From assembly GCF_030812215.1 (NCBI RefSeq), contig NZ_JAUSSG010000009.1, forward strand, positions 124,001 through 188,000: a DNA stretch of 64,000 nucleotides. Reading direction: 5' to 3'. Shown here in pieces: positions 35,341 to 43,421 of the stretch (positions are counted from its first letter, which is position 1; the number at the start of each line of letters is the position of its first letter). The DNA is from Variovorax boronicumulans. GTDB lineage: Bacteria > Pseudomonadota > Gammaproteobacteria > Burkholderiales > Burkholderiaceae_C. A program made the position numbers and the translations under genes. The notes under the pieces were generated by a model, which was not told where the DNA came from, ran no database searches, and was given only the letters and a program-made list of their open reading frames with translations.

Positions 35341-36537
35341 TCAGGCCTCCACCGCCGGCAGCGGCATGGGCAGGCGCAGGCGGAAGGTGCTGCCCTCGCC
35401 CACCCGGCTTTCGATGTCGATGCGCCCGCCGAAATGGCGCGCCCGCTCGCGCATGCCGAGCACGCCATACGAGGTGGCGGCCTCGAAGGCCTGCGCCGGT
35501 GCGCCGACGCCGTCGTCGCGCACGCTGATGCTCAGTTGCTGTGCCTCCACGCCGATGCGGATGTCCAGGCTGCGCGCCTTCGCATGGCGGCCTACGTTGC
35601 TCAGCATCTCCTGGAAGATGCGGAACACCGCGATGGCGGCCGGCTCGGGCAGCTCCACGCCCGTCGGCACGTCGAACTGCCAGTCGAGCGCCAGCTCCGC
35701 CGACTGCACGAACTCGTGCGCCTGCCATTCGAGCGCGGCCCACAGGCCCTGGTGATCGAGGATGCTGGGGCGCAGGTCGGTGATGATGCGGCCCACGTTG
35801 TCGACTGCGCGCTCGATCAGCTGGCTCATGTTGCCGCACTTGCAGCGCATCTGGTCGCGCATGGATTGCGCCGCATCGGGCGTGCGCTCCTGTTGCTCGC
35901 CCAGGCGCTTGCCGATCCAGTTGACGTCCATCTTGAGCGCGACGAGCAGGCTGCCGAGTTCGTCGTGCACCTCGCGCGCGATGCGGGTGCGCTCGTCTTC
36001 GCGCACCTTGTCGAGCCAGGCGGAGAGTTCGCGCAGCTGCACGAGCGCGTCGCTGAGTTCGCGCGTGCGCTCCTGCACGCGCAGGCCCAGTTCGTCCTTG
36101 GCCTGCTGCAGCGCCTCGGCGTGGCGGCGGCGCTCGGTGATATCGACGAAGGTGATGACGGCGCCGCGCACCTGCGTGCCGTCCATGATCGGGTGGCTCG
36201 AATATTCCACCGCGAAGGCGGTGCGGTCGCGGCGCCAGAACACCTCGGTGTCGATGCGGCACGGCAGGCCGCGGCGGAAGGCGTTGAAGATCGGGCAGTC
36301 GGTGTCGGCGTAGTGCGAGCCGTTGGGGTGCGAGTGGTGCGTGAGCTCGTGCATGTTCGAGCCGATCACGTCGCGGGCCTCGTGGCCCAGCATCTGTGCG
36401 CCGGCCCGGTTGATGAACATGCAGTGGCCGTCCAGGTCGATGCCGAAGATGCCCTCGCCGGTCGACTCCAGCAGCAGCCCCAATTGGTGCTGCCAGAGCG
36501 GATGGCTGGCGGTCGGGTTCAGTACGGGCGTCTCCAT
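35341..36537 (-). CDS. Cytoplasmic PAS sensor histidine kinase (NarX/DegS type)
   Basis: 398 residues, no membrane segment. PAS domain about 15-135 (ESTGEGIFGIDLDGHCMFINRAG...VDITERRR), with a Cys-Pro at 81-82 in the sensing region. A coiled-coil linker (140-175) precedes a HisKA_3 domain with the phosphorylated His191 in IAREVHDELGSLL. Between the dimerisation helices is M-R-C232-K-C234-G. The HATPase has FRIFQEMLSNVGRHAKA (N box), DDGVG and GVLGMRERA. ATG 36537 is chosen because upstream codons run into the repeat. It probably senses a soluble signal linked to cyanate or nitrogen. Confidence 0.9.
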   Translation of the reverse strand: METPVLNPTASHPLWQHQLGLLLESTGEGIFGIDLDGHCMFINRAGAQMLGHEARDVIGSNMHELTHHSHPNGSHYADTDCPIFNAFRRGLPCRIDTEVFWRRDRTAFAVEYSSHPIMDGTQVRGAVITFVDITERRRHAEALQQAKDELGLRVQERTRELSDALVQLRELSAWLDKVREDERTRIAREVHDELGSLLVALKMDVNWIGKRLGEQQERTPDAAQSMRDQMRCKCGNMSQLIERAVDNVGRIITDLRPSILDHQGLWAALEWQAHEFVQSAELALDWQFDVPTGVELPEPAAIAVFRIFQEMLSNVGRHAKARSLDIRIGVEAQQLSISVRDDGVGAPAQAFEAATSYGVLGMRERARHFGGRIDIESRVGEGSTFRLRLPMPLPAVEA

Positions 36538-36572
36538 GCACCAAAAGCAAGCAACAGCCGTGCCCGGTGTTT

Positions 36573-36690
36573 TGCTCCCTCCCCCCTCTGGGGGAGGGCT
36601 GGGGTGGGGGCCAGCGGCGCATCGAGCACAGCCGCTTTGCAAAAAGCCGCGTGCCCCCATCCCCGCCTTCCCCCAGAGGGGGAAGGAGCA
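36573..36690. repeat. REP/REPIN-like inverted pair of palindromic units
   Basis: Left unit (36573-36611) TGCTCCCTCCCCCCTCTG then GGGGAGGGCTGGGGTGGGGGC. Right unit (36653-36690) is its near reverse complement, ending GGGGGAAGGAGCA. About 40 unrelated bases separate them. Each unit itself folds (CCCCCTCTGGGGG type). It lies between the kinase start and the DUF1348 gene and looks like a mobile extragenic repeat. Confidence 0.7.
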
Positions 36691-36697
36691 AGACCGG

Positions 36698-37120
36698 TCA
36701 GCGGTCCCAACGGAACTTGCGCTCCGACTCCGCGATGGGCTGGTCGTTGATGCTCGCGTAGCGCTTCTGCATCAGGCCGTTCTCGGCGAACTCCCAGTTC
36801 TCGTTGCCATGGCTGCGGAACCATTGGCCCGCGGCGTCGTGCCATTCGTACTCGAAGCGCACCGCGATGCGGTTGTCCATGAAGGCCCAGAGCGTCTTCT
36901 TCAGGCGGTAGTCGGTCTCGCGCTCCCACTTGCGGGTGAGGAACTCCACCACCTGCTCGCGGCCATTGACGAAGTCGGCGCGGTTGCGCCATTCGGTGTC
37001 GGGCGTGTAGGCCAGGCTCACGCGAACCGGGTCGCGGGTGTTCCACGCATCTTCGGCGGCCTGGACCTTCTTGGTCGCGGTCTCGAGGGTGAAGGGCGGC
37101 AGCGGCGGGCGGGATTCCAT
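36698..37120 (-). CDS. DUF1348 (SnoaL-like) family protein
   Basis: 140 residues from ATG 37120. DUF1348 signature: PFTLETATKKVQAAEDAWNTRDPVRVSLAYTPDTEWRNR, then EQVVEFLTRKWERE and NRIAVRFEYEWHDAAGQWFRSHGNENWEF. It is a SnoaL/NTF2-like barrel, cytoplasmic, with enzymatic role unknown. It is divergent from a TetR gene, with a palindromic operator in the 90-base gap, so it is the probable TetR target. Confidence 0.88.
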   Translation of the reverse strand: MESRPPLPPFTLETATKKVQAAEDAWNTRDPVRVSLAYTPDTEWRNRADFVNGREQVVEFLTRKWERETDYRLKKTLWAFMDNRIAVRFEYEWHDAAGQWFRSHGNENWEFAENGLMQKRYASINDQPIAESERKFRWDR

Positions 37121-37175
37121 GAGGGGGCTTTCTTTCGATGGTTGAGGGGTTGTCGAGGGCCGCAATGTGCCACGA

Positions 37176-37193
37176 GTAGACAGGTCTGTCTAC
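37176..37193. promoter_or_regulatory. Probable TetR operator between DUF1348 and tetR genes
   Basis: GTAGACAG-GT-CTGTCTAC: perfect 8-bp arms with a 2-base centre, 17 bases before the TetR ATG and 55 before the DUF1348 ATG. A TAGACAG/CTGTCTA palindrome in a tetR-divergent gap is a typical TetR-type operator and could control both genes. Confidence 0.75.
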
Positions 37194-37210
37194 ATGCCTA
37201 CAATCGCGCC

Positions 37211-37822
37211 ATGGACATCTCCGCACTGCCCGCGCGCGAGCGCATCCTCGTCACCTCGCACGATCTCTTCTATCGCGACGGCATCCGCGCCACCGGCATC
37301 GATCGCGTGATCGCCGCCTCGGGCGTCACCAAGGTCACCTTCTACCGGCACTTCCCGTCGAAGGACGACCTGGTGCGCGAGTTTCTCGACCACCGGCACA
37401 CGCGGTGGATGGCATGGTTCGTCGATGCGCTGGGCCGGCGCGGCGCGCACGAGCGCGCAGGCGACGCCCACGCCCTGCTGCTGCTGGCCGACGTGATGGC
37501 CGAGTGGTTCGCCGACCCGGTGTTCCGCGGCTGCGCGTTCATCAACGCGACGGCCGAAGTGGGCGGCAGCGTGGAAGGCGCGCTGGAGCGCTCGCGCGAG
37601 CACAAGCGCGAAATGGTCGAGGTCATCGCAAGCCTGCTGCCCGCGCAAACGCCCGCTCGCATGGCGCTCGCGCAGGCCGCGGGCATCGGCGTGGACGGCG
37701 CCATCATCAAGGCCCAGATGGGCAATGCCGCCGTGGCGCGCGAAGCCGTGGAGGATCTGCGGCGGCTGCTTCAGGCGCTTGTGGCCTCCGCCGGAGAAGT
37801 TACTTCACGACCATCAGCGTGA
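37211..37822 (+). CDS. TetR/AcrR family transcriptional regulator
   Basis: 203 residues; ATG 37211. Helix-turn-helix at about 8-55: RERILVTSHDLFYRDGIRATGIDRVIAASGVTKVTFYRHFPSKDDLV. The C-terminal ligand domain includes WFADPVFRGCAFINATAEVG, typical of a TetR subgroup common in proteobacteria. Its 3' end overlaps the convergent lactate permease gene by 23 bases. Confidence 0.92.
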   Translation: MDISALPARERILVTSHDLFYRDGIRATGIDRVIAASGVTKVTFYRHFPSKDDLVREFLDHRHTRWMAWFVDALGRRGAHERAGDAHALLLLADVMAEWFADPVFRGCAFINATAEVGGSVEGALERSREHKREMVEVIASLLPAQTPARMALAQAAGIGVDGAIIKAQMGNAAVAREAVEDLRRLLQALVASAGEVTSRPSA

Positions 37823-39461
37823 ACGGCCACACATAGGCCTGCAGCGTCACGTAGAAACCGACCAGGCACGCCAGCGCGATGGAGTGGAAGAACACATAGC
37901 GCAGGATCTCGCCTTCGTGGTTGAACCAGCGCGTGGCGGTGGAGGCGACCACGATCGACTGCGCATCGATCATCTTGCCCATCACGCCGCCCGAGCTGTT
38001 GGCCGCGCCCATGAGGTTGGGGCTCAGGCCCAGCTGGTCGGCCGCCACCCTCTGCATGCCGCCGAAGAGCACGTTCGATGCGGTGTCCGAGCCCGTGAGC
38101 GCCACGCCCAGCCAGCCCATCAGCGTGCCGAAGAACGGATAGAACATGCCGGTGTTCGCGAAGGCCAGGCCCAGCGTGGTGTCCAGCCCCGAGTACCGCG
38201 TGAGCGTGCCGAGCGCGAGCATCAGCATGATGGTGAGCAGCGAGAACTTCACCAGCCACAGCGTGCGGCCGTAGGCGGCGATGAGCTGGATCGGGTTGTA
38301 CTTCATCACCAGCCCGCCCACGATGGCCGACACCAGGATGCCGGTGCCCGTCGCCGAGAGCAGCAGCAGCTGGTACACCGCGCCTTCCTTCGTCGGCTTG
38401 GGCACCACCGGCGCCACCTTCTCGATCATGTTGTGCAGGCCATCGATGGGGAAGTTGGGTGCGAAGATGCCGTTGAGCCAGGTCTTGACCGAGGGCAGGC
38501 CCCAGACGAACACGAACACGGTGAGGATGAGCCACGGCGTCCAGGCGCGCACGATGTCGGCGCTCGAATGCTTCCTGGGTGCCACGACCGGGCCGGCCTC
38601 GCCGCCGTCTTTCTCGTGGCCCTTGAGCGAGACCGAGGTCCACACGGTCTTGGGTTTCCATACGCGCAGGAAGAGCACCAGGCACACCATCGAGACGATG
38701 GCCGCGATGATGTCCACCAGCTCGGGGCCGATGTAGTTCGACACCAGGAACTGCGGGATCGCGAACGACAGGCCCGTCACCAGGATGGCCGGCCACACCT
38801 GCATCATTCCCTTGCGCCCCGCGAAGGCCCAGATGAGCCAGAACGGCACGAGCAGCGAAAAGAACGGCAGCTGCCGCCCGATCATCGCGGTGACAGCCAT
38901 GAGGTCATAGCCATGCACCTTGGCCAGCGTGATCACCGGCGTGCCCAGCGCGCCAAAGGCCACCGGCGCGGTGTTGGCAATGAGCGAGAGCCCCGAGGCG
39001 GCGAGCGGCGAGAAGCCCAGTCCGATGAGGATCGCCGCAGTCACCGCCACCGGTGTGCCGAAGCCGGCCGCGCCCTCGAAGAAGGCGCCGAAGGCGAAGG
39101 CGATCAGCAGCAGTTGCAGGCGCCGGTCTTCGGTGATGCCGGCAATGGAGTCCTGCAGTATCTGGAAGCTGCCGTTCTGCTGCGTGAGTTGCTGCAGGAA
39201 GATGATGTTCAGCACGATCCAGCCGATGGGCAGGAGGCCGGTGATGCCGCCCAGAAAGGCCGCCTTGCCCGCCATGTCGGCCGGCATGCCGAAGGCGAAG
39301 ACCGCGATGAGTACGGCGCTCAGCAGCCCGAGCCCCGCCGCGTAGTGCGCCTTGACATGCAAGAGCCCGAGGCACACGAGCATGACCACCACAGGTATCG
39401 CGGCCAGTGCCGTCGATACCACCATATTGCCGAACGGGTTGTAAACCTGTTGCCAGACCAT
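37800..39461 (-). CDS. lldP: L-lactate permease (LctP/LldP family)
   Basis: 553 residues with about 13 membrane segments. Family landmarks: the N-terminal MVWQQVYNPFGN, then AFAFGAFFEGAAGFGTPVAVTAAILIGLGF, SLIANTAPVAFGALGTPVI and the C-terminal GSDTASNVLFGGMQ and ANSSGGVMGKMIDAQSIVVAS. It is an inner-membrane proton symporter for lactate and related 2-hydroxy acids such as glycolate. It is divergent from a LysR gene, beyond which lies an alpha-hydroxy-acid oxidase, supporting a lactate role. Confidence 0.94.
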   Translation of the reverse strand: MVWQQVYNPFGNMVVSTALAAIPVVVMLVCLGLLHVKAHYAAGLGLLSAVLIAVFAFGMPADMAGKAAFLGGITGLLPIGWIVLNIIFLQQLTQQNGSFQILQDSIAGITEDRRLQLLLIAFAFGAFFEGAAGFGTPVAVTAAILIGLGFSPLAASGLSLIANTAPVAFGALGTPVITLAKVHGYDLMAVTAMIGRQLPFFSLLVPFWLIWAFAGRKGMMQVWPAILVTGLSFAIPQFLVSNYIGPELVDIIAAIVSMVCLVLFLRVWKPKTVWTSVSLKGHEKDGGEAGPVVAPRKHSSADIVRAWTPWLILTVFVFVWGLPSVKTWLNGIFAPNFPIDGLHNMIEKVAPVVPKPTKEGAVYQLLLLSATGTGILVSAIVGGLVMKYNPIQLIAAYGRTLWLVKFSLLTIMLMLALGTLTRYSGLDTTLGLAFANTGMFYPFFGTLMGWLGVALTGSDTASNVLFGGMQRVAADQLGLSPNLMGAANSSGGVMGKMIDAQSIVVASTATRWFNHEGEILRYVFFHSIALACLVGFYVTLQAYVWPFTLMVVK

Positions 39462-39499
39462 GAGTTTGTCTCCTGCTGTTGGATTTGGTTATGAGACGG

Positions 39500-39512
39500 T
39501 GTGCAAAACGCA
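39500..39512. promoter_or_regulatory. Possible LysR site (T-N11-A) in lldP/lysR gap
   Basis: TGTGCAAAACGCA lies within the imperfect palindrome GGTGTGCAAAACGCACC (39498-39514), about 40 bases upstream of the lldP ATG and 100 upstream of the LysR ATG. It fits the T-N11-A LysR rule, but such short motifs are common. Confidence 0.35.
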
Positions 39513-39610
39513 CCGAAAAATCGCCGAAGGCAACACAAGACAAACGAGAACGACGCCACGAGCCACCGACAGCGATTCGCTAACATCCTACCCCCGGCAC
39601 GCAACAGCAC

Positions 39611-40495
39611 ATGGCATCCACGCGACTCCCCTCGACCCAGGGCCTGCAGGCCTTCGAGGCCGTCGCACGGCTGCGCAGCGTGAACCTCGCGGCCGAGGAA
39701 CTCAGCGTCACGCCCAGCGCGGTGAGCCACCGCATCCGGCAGCTGGAGACGCAGCTCGAACTCAAGCTTTTCACCGGCAACGACTTCGGCCTGAGCGCCG
39801 ATGGCGTGGCCTACCTGGCCCGCGTGCGCGAGGCCATCGCGGCGCTGCAGCAGGTGCCCGGCCGCGAGCCCGCCTCGCAGGTGCGGCGGCTGCGCGTGGC
39901 GGTGACGCCCACCTTCTCGCGCCAGATGCTGCTGCCGCGGCTTGCGCGGTTTCGCGACGCCTATCCGAACATCGAGCTGATGCTGCAGGTGACCATGCCC
40001 GTGCGCAACATGACGGCCGAGGAGGCCGACCTGGAGCTGCGCTTCGGCACCGGGCCTTTTCACGACAGGGAGTTCTGCCAGTTGCTGGCCGACGACGTGG
40101 CGCCCGCCTGCAGCCCCGCGTACCTGCAGCGCCACGGGCCGTTCGACGGCTTCGCGACCGATGCGGAGGTCGCGCGCGTCCAGTTGCTGCGCACCCCGCT
40201 CGAATCGTGGCGCACCTGGTTCAAGGCGCATGGCATCGGCCTGCCGGAGCCGGCCACGGGCCACCAGTTCAACGACCTGGGCCTGGCACTCGATGCGGCG
40301 GCCGAAGACTTCGGCGTGGTGCTCATGCACCTGAAGCTGGGCAGTGCGTGGCTGGAAAACGGACGCCTGGTGCGGCTCTCGGCCGAGAGCGTGCCCTCGC
40401 CCAACGCGTACTTCCTCTGCTGGCGGCCAGGGGCCATGGAGCGCTGGGAATGCGCGACCTTCGTCGAGTGGCTGCGGCAGGCGTTGCGGGACTGA
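39611..40495 (+). CDS. LysR family regulator (GcvA-like)
   Basis: 294 residues. Helix-turn-helix LQAFEAVARLRSVNLAAEELSVTPSAVSHRIRQLETQL is of the GcvA/AmpR subgroup, followed by a substrate-binding-like effector domain (LRVAVTPTFSRQMLLPRLARF). It is placed between a lactate permease (divergent) and an FMN hydroxy-acid oxidase (same strand), and so probably regulates them. Confidence 0.92.
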   Translation: MASTRLPSTQGLQAFEAVARLRSVNLAAEELSVTPSAVSHRIRQLETQLELKLFTGNDFGLSADGVAYLARVREAIAALQQVPGREPASQVRRLRVAVTPTFSRQMLLPRLARFRDAYPNIELMLQVTMPVRNMTAEEADLELRFGTGPFHDREFCQLLADDVAPACSPAYLQRHGPFDGFATDAEVARVQLLRTPLESWRTWFKAHGIGLPEPATGHQFNDLGLALDAAAEDFGVVLMHLKLGSAWLENGRLVRLSAESVPSPNAYFLCWRPGAMERWECATFVEWLRQALRD

Positions 40496-40642
40496 CTGGC
40501 CGGCTGAATTCTTTTCAGGCCCGGCCTGGGTATTTTTCAGATGGGCATCCGTTTCGGGCGCCACACTCGGCCCGCGGCGGAGCCTGCCCATAATGCCCGC
40601 TCGCGCGATCGAACACACAGAGACAACCCAGGAGACTCCCCC

Positions 40643-41800
40643 GTGGCCGACCTTTCCAAGATCACCAACATCGAAGACCTGCGGGTGATCGCCAAGCGGC
40701 GTGTGCCGAAGATGTTCTACGACTACGCCGACTCCGGCGCGTGGACCGAGGGCACCTACCGCGCCAACGAGAGCGACTTTCAAAAGATCAAGCTGCGCCA
40801 GCGCGTGGCGGTGAACATGGAGGGCCGCTCCACCCGCACCACCATGATCGGCCAGGACGTGGCCATGCCCGTGGCCATTGCGCCCACCGGCCTCACCGGC
40901 ATGCAGCACGCCGACGGCGAGATCCTCGGCGCCCGCGCGGCCAAGGCCTTCGGCATCCCGTTCACGCTCTCGACCATGAGCATCTGCTCGCTGGAAGACA
41001 TCGCCGAGAACACCGACCGCCACCCCTTCTGGTTCCAGCTCTACGTGATGAAGGACCGCGACTTCATCGAACGCCTGATCGAACGCGCCAAGGCCGCCAA
41101 CGTGACTGCGCTGCAGCTCACGCTGGACTTGCAGATCCTCGGCCAGCGCCACAAGGACATCAAGAACGGCCTCACCGCGCCGCCCAAGCCCACCATCAAG
41201 AACCTCATCAACCTTGCGACCAAGCCGCGCTGGTGCATGGGCATGCTGGGCACGAAGCGCCGCACCTTCGGCAACATCGCGGGCCACGCCAAGGGCGTGA
41301 AGGATCTGTCGTCGCTCTCGGCATGGACCTCCGAGCAATTCGACCCCGCTTTGAGCTGGGCCGATGTGGAGTGGATCAAGAAGCTCTGGGGCGGCAAGCT
41401 CATCCTGAAGGGCATCATGGACGTGGAAGACGCGCGTCTTGCAGCCAACAGCGGCGCCGATGCGCTCATCGTGTCGAACCACGGCGGCCGCCAACTGGAC
41501 GGAGCGCCCTCTTCCATCGCCGCGCTGCCGGCCATCGTCGAAGCGGTGGGCAGCGAGATCGAGGTGTGGATGGATGGCGGCGTCCGCAGCGGACAGGACG
41601 TGCTCAAGGCCCGTGCGCTCGGCGCCCGCGGCACGATGATCGGCCGCAGCTTTCTCTACGGCCTCGGCGCCCACGGGCAAGAGGGCGTGACGCGCGCGCT
41701 GCAGATCATCCACAAGGAACTGGACATCACCATGGCCTTCTGCGGCCGCACGCAGATCGACACGGTCGACTCCAGCATCCTGCTTCCCGGCACCTTCTGA
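40643..41800 (+). CDS. FMN-dependent alpha-hydroxy-acid oxidase (LldD-like)
   Basis: 385 residues. GTG 40643 is chosen: it has CAGGAGA 8 bases upstream and gives the normal N-terminus (ADLSKITNIEDL). Family features: MFYDYADSGAWTE, PVAIAPTGLTGMQHADGE, then the active-site base His280 in SNHGGRQLDGAPSS, and WMDGGVRSGQDVLKA. The family oxidises L-lactate, glycolate, mandelate or similar to the 2-keto acid. Lactate is favoured here by the neighbouring lldP. It may pass electrons to the respiratory chain or to oxygen. Confidence 0.9.
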   Translation: MADLSKITNIEDLRVIAKRRVPKMFYDYADSGAWTEGTYRANESDFQKIKLRQRVAVNMEGRSTRTTMIGQDVAMPVAIAPTGLTGMQHADGEILGARAAKAFGIPFTLSTMSICSLEDIAENTDRHPFWFQLYVMKDRDFIERLIERAKAANVTALQLTLDLQILGQRHKDIKNGLTAPPKPTIKNLINLATKPRWCMGMLGTKRRTFGNIAGHAKGVKDLSSLSAWTSEQFDPALSWADVEWIKKLWGGKLILKGIMDVEDARLAANSGADALIVSNHGGRQLDGAPSSIAALPAIVEAVGSEIEVWMDGGVRSGQDVLKARALGARGTMIGRSFLYGLGAHGQEGVTRALQIIHKELDITMAFCGRTQIDTVDSSILLPGTF

Positions 41801-41947
41801 AAAGAAGAAAGGGGAAGAAAGAGACAGGGCGACAAGGCCACTTCGACGGCAGGTGGATGCGGCGCCTGCCGACACGCACGGCGGACACGCGGGCCAGAAT
41901 GTTGGAGCGATAACAACATAGCCGCCCCGCATGGCGGCAAAGCCACC

Positions 41948-43282
41948 ATGAGCGCAGTCACGCCCACTCAGGGAGGCCAGACGGCCTCTTCCTCTTCGCC
42001 CCCGCACTACACCGCCGAAGAAAAACGGCACCGCGTCTTCGCCATCATGGCGGCCTCGTCGGGCAACCTGGTCGAGTGGTTCGACTTCTACGTCTACGCG
42101 TTCTCGGCGCTCTATTTCGCGCCGGCCTTCTTCCCCAAGTCGGACCCCACCGCGCAGTTGCTCAACACGGCCGGCGTGTTCGCGGCCGGCTTCCTCATGC
42201 GGCCCATCGGCGGCTGGCTCTTCGGCCGCGTGGCCGACCGGCTCGGGCGCAAGACCTCGATGCTGATCTCGGTGACGATGATGTGCGGCGGCTCGCTCGT
42301 CATCGCGTGCCTTCCGACCTACGCGCAGATCGGTGCGTGGGCGCCGTTCCTGCTGCTGGTGTGCCGGCTGTTCCAGGGCCTCTCGGTCGGCGGCGAATAT
42401 GGCACCACGGCAACCTACATGAGCGAGGTGGCGCTGCGCGGCCAGCGCGGTTTCTTCTCGTCGTTCCAATACGTCACGCTGATCGGCGGGCAACTGCTCG
42501 CGGTGCTCGTGATCGTGGTGCTGGAGCAGTTGCTCACCGAGGCCGAGCTCAAGTCGTGGGGCTGGCGCATTCCGTTCGTGATCGGCGCCATTGCCGCGGT
42601 CGTGGCGCTGCTGCTGCGCCGCACGCTGCATGAAACGCAGAGCGCCGAAGCCAAGGCCAACAAGGAGGCCGGCAGCATGGCAGGGCTCTTCAAGCACCAC
42701 ACGCCGGCGTTCCTCACGGTGCTGGGGTACACGGCCGGCGGCTCGCTGATCTTCTACACCTTCACCACCTACATGCAGAAGTACCTGGTGAACACGGTGC
42801 ACCTGCCGATCAAGACGGCAAGCTATGTGATGACCGGCGCGCTGTTCGTCTACATGTGCATGCAGCCGGTGTTCGGCGCGCTGTCGGACCGCATCGGGCG
42901 TCGCAACAACATGCTGCTGTTCGGTGGCCTGGGTGCGCTGGCCACCGTACCGATCCTGACGGCGCTGCAGTACACGGCGAGCCCGGTACTGGCCTTCGTG
43001 CTGATCATCGCGGCGCTGGCGATCGTGAGCTTCTACACGTCGATCAGCGGGATCGTGAAGGCGGAGATGTTTCCGCCCGAGGTGCGCGCGCTGGGCGTGG
43101 GCCTGGCCTACGCGGTGGCCAATGCGATCTTCGGCGGATCGGCGGAGTACGTCGCACTGGGGCTCAAGTCACTGGGGCACGAGTCGGCGTTCTTTTGGTA
43201 TGTGAGCGGGATGATGGTGATTGCGTTCCTGGTGAGCTTGCGGCTTCCGAGGCAGGCGAGCTATTTGCATCACGATCACTGA
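41948..43282 (+). CDS. MFS transporter, MHS family (KgtP-like dicarboxylate symporter)
   Basis: 444 residues, twelve membrane segments. N-terminal segment AIMAASSGNLVEWFDFYVYAF, RPIGGWLFGRVADRLGRK, the G-L-S-V-G-G-E-Y-G-T-T-A-T-Y-M segment and GWRIPFVIGA are close to alpha-ketoglutarate permease (KgtP) types. A long central loop separates the halves. It is preceded by 147 bases without a gene. The substrate is probably a di- or monocarboxylate, perhaps linked to the hydroxy-acid oxidase upstream. Confidence 0.87.
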   Translation: MSAVTPTQGGQTASSSSPPHYTAEEKRHRVFAIMAASSGNLVEWFDFYVYAFSALYFAPAFFPKSDPTAQLLNTAGVFAAGFLMRPIGGWLFGRVADRLGRKTSMLISVTMMCGGSLVIACLPTYAQIGAWAPFLLLVCRLFQGLSVGGEYGTTATYMSEVALRGQRGFFSSFQYVTLIGGQLLAVLVIVVLEQLLTEAELKSWGWRIPFVIGAIAAVVALLLRRTLHETQSAEAKANKEAGSMAGLFKHHTPAFLTVLGYTAGGSLIFYTFTTYMQKYLVNTVHLPIKTASYVMTGALFVYMCMQPVFGALSDRIGRRNNMLLFGGLGALATVPILTALQYTASPVLAFVLIIAALAIVSFYTSISGIVKAEMFPPEVRALGVGLAYAVANAIFGGSAEYVALGLKSLGHESAFFWYVSGMMVIAFLVSLRLPRQASYLHHDH

Positions 43283-43338
43283 AGGCCTCTTACGCCGCTG
43301 CCGAAGAGAGTTTGTGAAGTATTTCCCAACACATCAAC

Positions 43339-43354
43339 CGATATACAGATATCG
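43339..43354. promoter_or_regulatory. AT-rich palindrome upstream of a lipoprotein gene
   Basis: CGATAT-ACAG-ATATCG, perfect 6-bp arms, in an unusually AT-rich gap (43283-43421). It is a candidate regulator site for the lipoprotein at 43422. No regulator gene lies adjacent. Confidence 0.35.
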
Positions 43355-43421
43355 CGTGACCTGGCTCTTAAATTGAAAGGCCATCTCCAATAATCGCGGC
43401 TCACTTAAAAAGGGAGCGATT

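Noticed and set aside
36573..36690. Terminator for the DUF1348 transcript
   Set aside because: The hairpins lack T-runs and have the paired inverted structure of the repeat at 13583, so a REP-like element explains them better, even if it may also slow transcription.
39320..42802. A 1160-codon minus-strand frame over lysR, the FMN oxidase and MHS genes
   Set aside because: Antisense shadow caused by high third-position GC; the + strand genes have full family motifs.
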